A DNA stretch of 64,000 nt, taken from Aureispira sp963837355 (GTDB taxonomy: Bacteria > Bacteroidota > Bacteroidia > Chitinophagales > Saprospiraceae). This document shows, piece after piece, positions 61,461 through 64,000 of this stretch (position 1 is the stretch's first letter; the number at the start of each line of letters is the position of its first letter). Below the pieces are notes generated by a model. The model did not search any database. It saw only the letters and a list, made by a program, of their open reading frames with translations, and was not told the origin of the DNA. The DNA is taken from assembly GCA_963837355.1 (NCBI GenBank), contig CAWIMY010000010.1, positions 62,001-126,000 on the forward strand. The letters are read 5' to 3'. The translations under genes were made by a program, and so were the position numbers.

Positions 61461-63827
61461 CTAAGACCCGCACATCAAGCAATCGTCAGGATTGTCAATA
61501 CTACAAGCAATCCCTTCGTCCGTATTCGCTGCATTGACGGCATCAGCTGTCGCAAACTGCGTTTGGTGCTTAGAGGAGAGCGTGAATTTGATAGGATCAA
61601 CAGCGGCTTTGCTGCGCAAGTAATACATCCCCGTTTTCAAGCCTTTTTTCCAGGCGTAGAAGTGCATGGAGGTCAATTTGGCAAACGTGGGACTTTCCAC
61701 AAACAAGTTCAAGCTCTGCGATTGACAGATGAACGCGCCGCGATCCGCCGACATGTCGATGAGGTGGCGTTGTTTGATCTCGTAAGAGGTTTTGTAGAGG
61801 TCTTTGAGCTCTTGCGGAATATCTAAGTTCTGTACCGAACCATTGGCCGCCATCAATTGCTCTTTGTTGTCCTCTGTCCAAAGGCCGAGTTCGATCAAGT
61901 CTTTCAAAAGGTGTTTATTGACCACGATGTACTCGCCCGATAAGGTACGGCGGGTATAAATATTCGAGGTGTACGGCTCAAAACACTCGTTGTTGCCTAA
62001 GATTTGCGAGGTAGAAGCCGTGGGCATTGGAGCTAACAGCAAGCTGTTGCGCATACCGTGTTCCTTGATGTCGGCGCGTAAGCTTTCCCAATCCCATTTA
62101 GAAGAGGGCGTTTCGTCCCAAAGATCAAACTGGAAAAGCCCTTGGCTAATCGGAGAGCCTTCGTAAGACTGGTAAGGGCCTTGCTCTTTGGCCAATTCGT
62201 TAGACTCCGTTACGGCGGCAAAATACATGGTTTCAAAAATGGCGCGGTTGAGCATTTTACCTTCTGTGCTGTCAAAGGGGTAGCGCATCAGAATGAGCGC
62301 ATCGGCCAAGCCTTGTACGCCAATGCCAATGGGGCGGTGGCGCATGTTAGAATTACGAGCTTCAGGAACAGGGTAGTAGTTGATGTCAATCACCTTGTTC
62401 AAGTTGCGCGTAACAATGCGCGTGATTTCGTATAATTTATCAAAATCAAACTTGCCGTTAATGACAAATTTGGGTAGGGAGATAGAAGCCAAATTACAGA
62501 CCGCTACTTCGTCCTTCGACGTATATTCCATAATTTCCGTACACAAGTTGCTGGAACGGATGACCCCTAGATTCTTTTGGTTCGATTTTCTGTTGGCGTG
62601 GTCCTTATACAACATATAAGGCGTGCCTGTTTCGATTTGCGATTCTAGGATTTTTGTCCACAATTCGCGAGCTTTGATGGTGCGGCGGCCTTTTTCTTCG
62701 GCTTCGTAGCGCGTGTACAAGGCTTCAAAATCTTCTCCATACACATCATACAAACCAGGGCATTCGTTCGGACACATCAACGTCCAATCGGCATCCTCCT
62801 CGACGCGCTGCATGAATAAATCCGACATCCACATGGCGTAGAACAAATCACGCGCACGTTTCTCTTCTTTTCCGTGGTTTTTCTTCAAATCCAAGAAATC
62901 AAATACATCGGCATGCCAAGGCTCTAAATAAATGGCAAAAGCCCCTTTGCGCTTGCCTCCGCCCTGATCGACATAGCGCGCGGTGTCGTTATAGACCCGT
63001 AGCATGGGGACAATACCGTTAGAAGTGCCGCCTGTTCCTTTGATGTAACTTCCTTGGGCGCGGACATTGTGAATGCTCAAACCAATTCCACCCGCCGATT
63101 GAGAAATCTTCGCACAACGCGTCAAGGTTTCAAAAATCCCTGAAATGGAATCTTCGGTCGCGCTCAACAAGAAGCAAGAAGACAATTGTGGCTTGGGCGT
63201 ACCCGCGTTAAAGAGGGTAGGGGTGGCATGAATAAACCACTTCTCCGACATCAAACTGTAGGTCTGCAACGCCGACACCACATCTTCGCCGTGGATGCCA
63301 ATTGCCGCCCGCATAATCATATATTGAGGGCGCTCGGCAATGATGCCGTGCATCCGCAGGAGGTATGACCGCTCCAAGGTTTTGAATCCAAAGTAATCGA
63401 ATTCGTAATCATTTTCGTGCTTGATAGCCGTGTCAAATACTTTGCGATTTTCCCAAATAATGGCAAAGGTCTCATTGGAGATCAACTGAGCATTTTCGCC
63501 TGTTTTGGGATCAATGTATTCATGCAAGGCCTTCATGGTCTTGGCGAAGGACTTATCGGAATTTTTGTGTAGGTTGGAAACGGCAATGCGCGCCGCCAAA
63601 ATAGCATAATCAGGGTGTTGTGTGGCCATCGTAGCCGCAGTTTCAGAAGCCAAGTTATCCAAAACGGTGGTCTTAACGCCATCGTACAAGCCCAAAATAA
63701 CCTTTTTACAAATCTCGATGGAATTGACGTAACGCAGGTCTAATCCATTGCATAGGTATTCGATGCGGCGCTTAATTTTGTCGAAAGAGACTTCTTCTCT
63801 CTTTCCATTTCTTTTTACTACTTGCAT
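61461..63827 (-). CDS. nrdA: Class I ribonucleoside-diphosphate reductase, large subunit
   Basis: The 788-residue catalytic subunit reduces ribonucleoside diphosphates to deoxy forms. It has an N-terminal ATP-cone (about 1-90, starting MQVVKRNGKREEVSFDKIKR). Active-site blocks include PQLSSCFLL (Cys near 218), NLCTEIMEYTSKDEVAVCNL with the Asn-Cys-Glu residues, and APMPTASTSQILGNNECFEP. The C-terminal CLMC pair is present for thioredoxin re-reduction. The small subunit gene is not within the window. A good terminator follows. Confidence 0.95.
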   Translation of the reverse strand: MQVVKRNGKREEVSFDKIKRRIEYLCNGLDLRYVNSIEICKKVILGLYDGVKTTVLDNLASETAATMATQHPDYAILAARIAVSNLHKNSDKSFAKTMKALHEYIDPKTGENAQLISNETFAIIWENRKVFDTAIKHENDYEFDYFGFKTLERSYLLRMHGIIAERPQYMIMRAAIGIHGEDVVSALQTYSLMSEKWFIHATPTLFNAGTPKPQLSSCFLLSATEDSISGIFETLTRCAKISQSAGGIGLSIHNVRAQGSYIKGTGGTSNGIVPMLRVYNDTARYVDQGGGKRKGAFAIYLEPWHADVFDFLDLKKNHGKEEKRARDLFYAMWMSDLFMQRVEEDADWTLMCPNECPGLYDVYGEDFEALYTRYEAEEKGRRTIKARELWTKILESQIETGTPYMLYKDHANRKSNQKNLGVIRSSNLCTEIMEYTSKDEVAVCNLASISLPKFVINGKFDFDKLYEITRIVTRNLNKVIDINYYPVPEARNSNMRHRPIGIGVQGLADALILMRYPFDSTEGKMLNRAIFETMYFAAVTESNELAKEQGPYQSYEGSPISQGLFQFDLWDETPSSKWDWESLRADIKEHGMRNSLLLAPMPTASTSQILGNNECFEPYTSNIYTRRTLSGEYIVVNKHLLKDLIELGLWTEDNKEQLMAANGSVQNLDIPQELKDLYKTSYEIKQRHLIDMSADRGAFICQSQSLNLFVESPTFAKLTSMHFYAWKKGLKTGMYYLRSKAAVDPIKFTLSSKHQTQFATADAVNAANTDEGIACSIDNPDDCLMCGS

Positions 63828-63912
63828 GTCGTTTTATTAGTGGGCGCTAAAGGCTGTGTGTAAGCTACCCGATCATAGAATATAATGCCTGTTTTCAATA
63901 ATACAGACATCG

Positions 63913-64000
63913 TTAGGACGCCCATTTTTTGGCAACGGCACAAAAAACAGGTGAGTAACTATCCTGAGGAATGTCCAAAAGGGACAATACCTTGATAGCC
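63913..64000 (-). CDS. Possible C-terminal end of an upstream gene (partial)
   Basis: From the right edge a frame reads VLSLLDIPQDSYSPVFCAVA and ends with KKWAS and TAA (63913-63915), 86 bp before the nrdA start. It is open over the 29 codons that are visible. It does not resemble the end of an NrdB small subunit. Too short to assign. Confidence 0.35.
   Translation of the reverse strand, partial: AIKVLSLLDIPQDSYSPVFCAVAKKWAS

Overview
The window looks like a chromosomal segment of a Bacteroidota bacterium, most likely from the Saprospiria. The evidence is the gene content: DUF4293 and DUF5362 membrane proteins, a BlaI plus M56/TonB pair, PD40-OmpA and WG-repeat lipoproteins, a GxxExxY protein and an MORN-caspase. 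Purine-rich Shine-Dalgarno sites are not evident, and one promoter matches the Bacteroidota TTG-N20-TAnnTTTG form. No rRNA, tRNA, CRISPR array or complete insertion sequence was found.

Layout. 1-6.3 kb: 5' part of nicotinate phosphoribosyltransferase, an RluA-type pseudouridine synthase, a two-TM K+ channel with an RCK domain, small membrane proteins (including two DUF5362 paralogues) and a Crp-family regulator. 6.3-10 kb: a minus-strand sulfide/persulfide operon led by an ArsR repressor (TauE exporter, MBL-rhodanese persulfide dioxygenase, two YeeE/YedE half-transporters, the last frameshifted). 10-15.6 kb: a secreted carboxypeptidase-regulatory-like protein, then paaD-paaG-paaH-paaI and a fabH, without the epoxidase genes paaABCE. 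15.7-31.4 kb: S8 protease, OmpA protein, a very large NtrY-like histidine kinase, TonB-domain protein plus M56/TonB plus BlaI, MORN-caspase, YihY, a thiolase lacking three of four catalytic residues, and DUF4293. 31.7-37.2 kb: a 1843-residue protein built of degenerate Gly/aromatic repeats. 37.2-43.5 kb: bioF, a NUDIX-folK-deoxynucleoside kinase operon, a corrinoid adenosyltransferase, and a PD40-OmpA protein interrupted in a G10 tract. 43.6-51.8 kb: a second ArsR, several gene remnants, a frameshifted prolyl aminopeptidase lipoprotein and an unusual 615-residue PLP enzyme. 51.9-61 kb: a WG-repeat lipoprotein and a type I restriction-modification locus (hsdM-hsdS-GxxExxY-hsdR, minus strand). 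61.4-64 kb: class I ribonucleotide reductase large subunit.

The most striking part is the restriction locus. A GxxExxY (PDDEXK-like) gene sits between hsdS and hsdR, next to about 6.8 tandem copies of a 144-bp palindromic element. Each copy contains the last codons and stop of hsdS. hsdS itself carries three apparent frameshifts and hsdM one.

In total seven single-base frame disruptions interrupt otherwise conserved proteins (near 6393, 43402, 46710, 58220, 59186, 59275 and 60650). Four of the seven are in hsdM/hsdS. They may be assembly errors, phase-variable sites or true decay; the sequence alone cannot decide. Separate remnants (glutamate synthase C-terminus, TylF N-terminus joined to a POT-transporter C-terminus, possible MocR C-terminus) show that real gene decay also occurs here.
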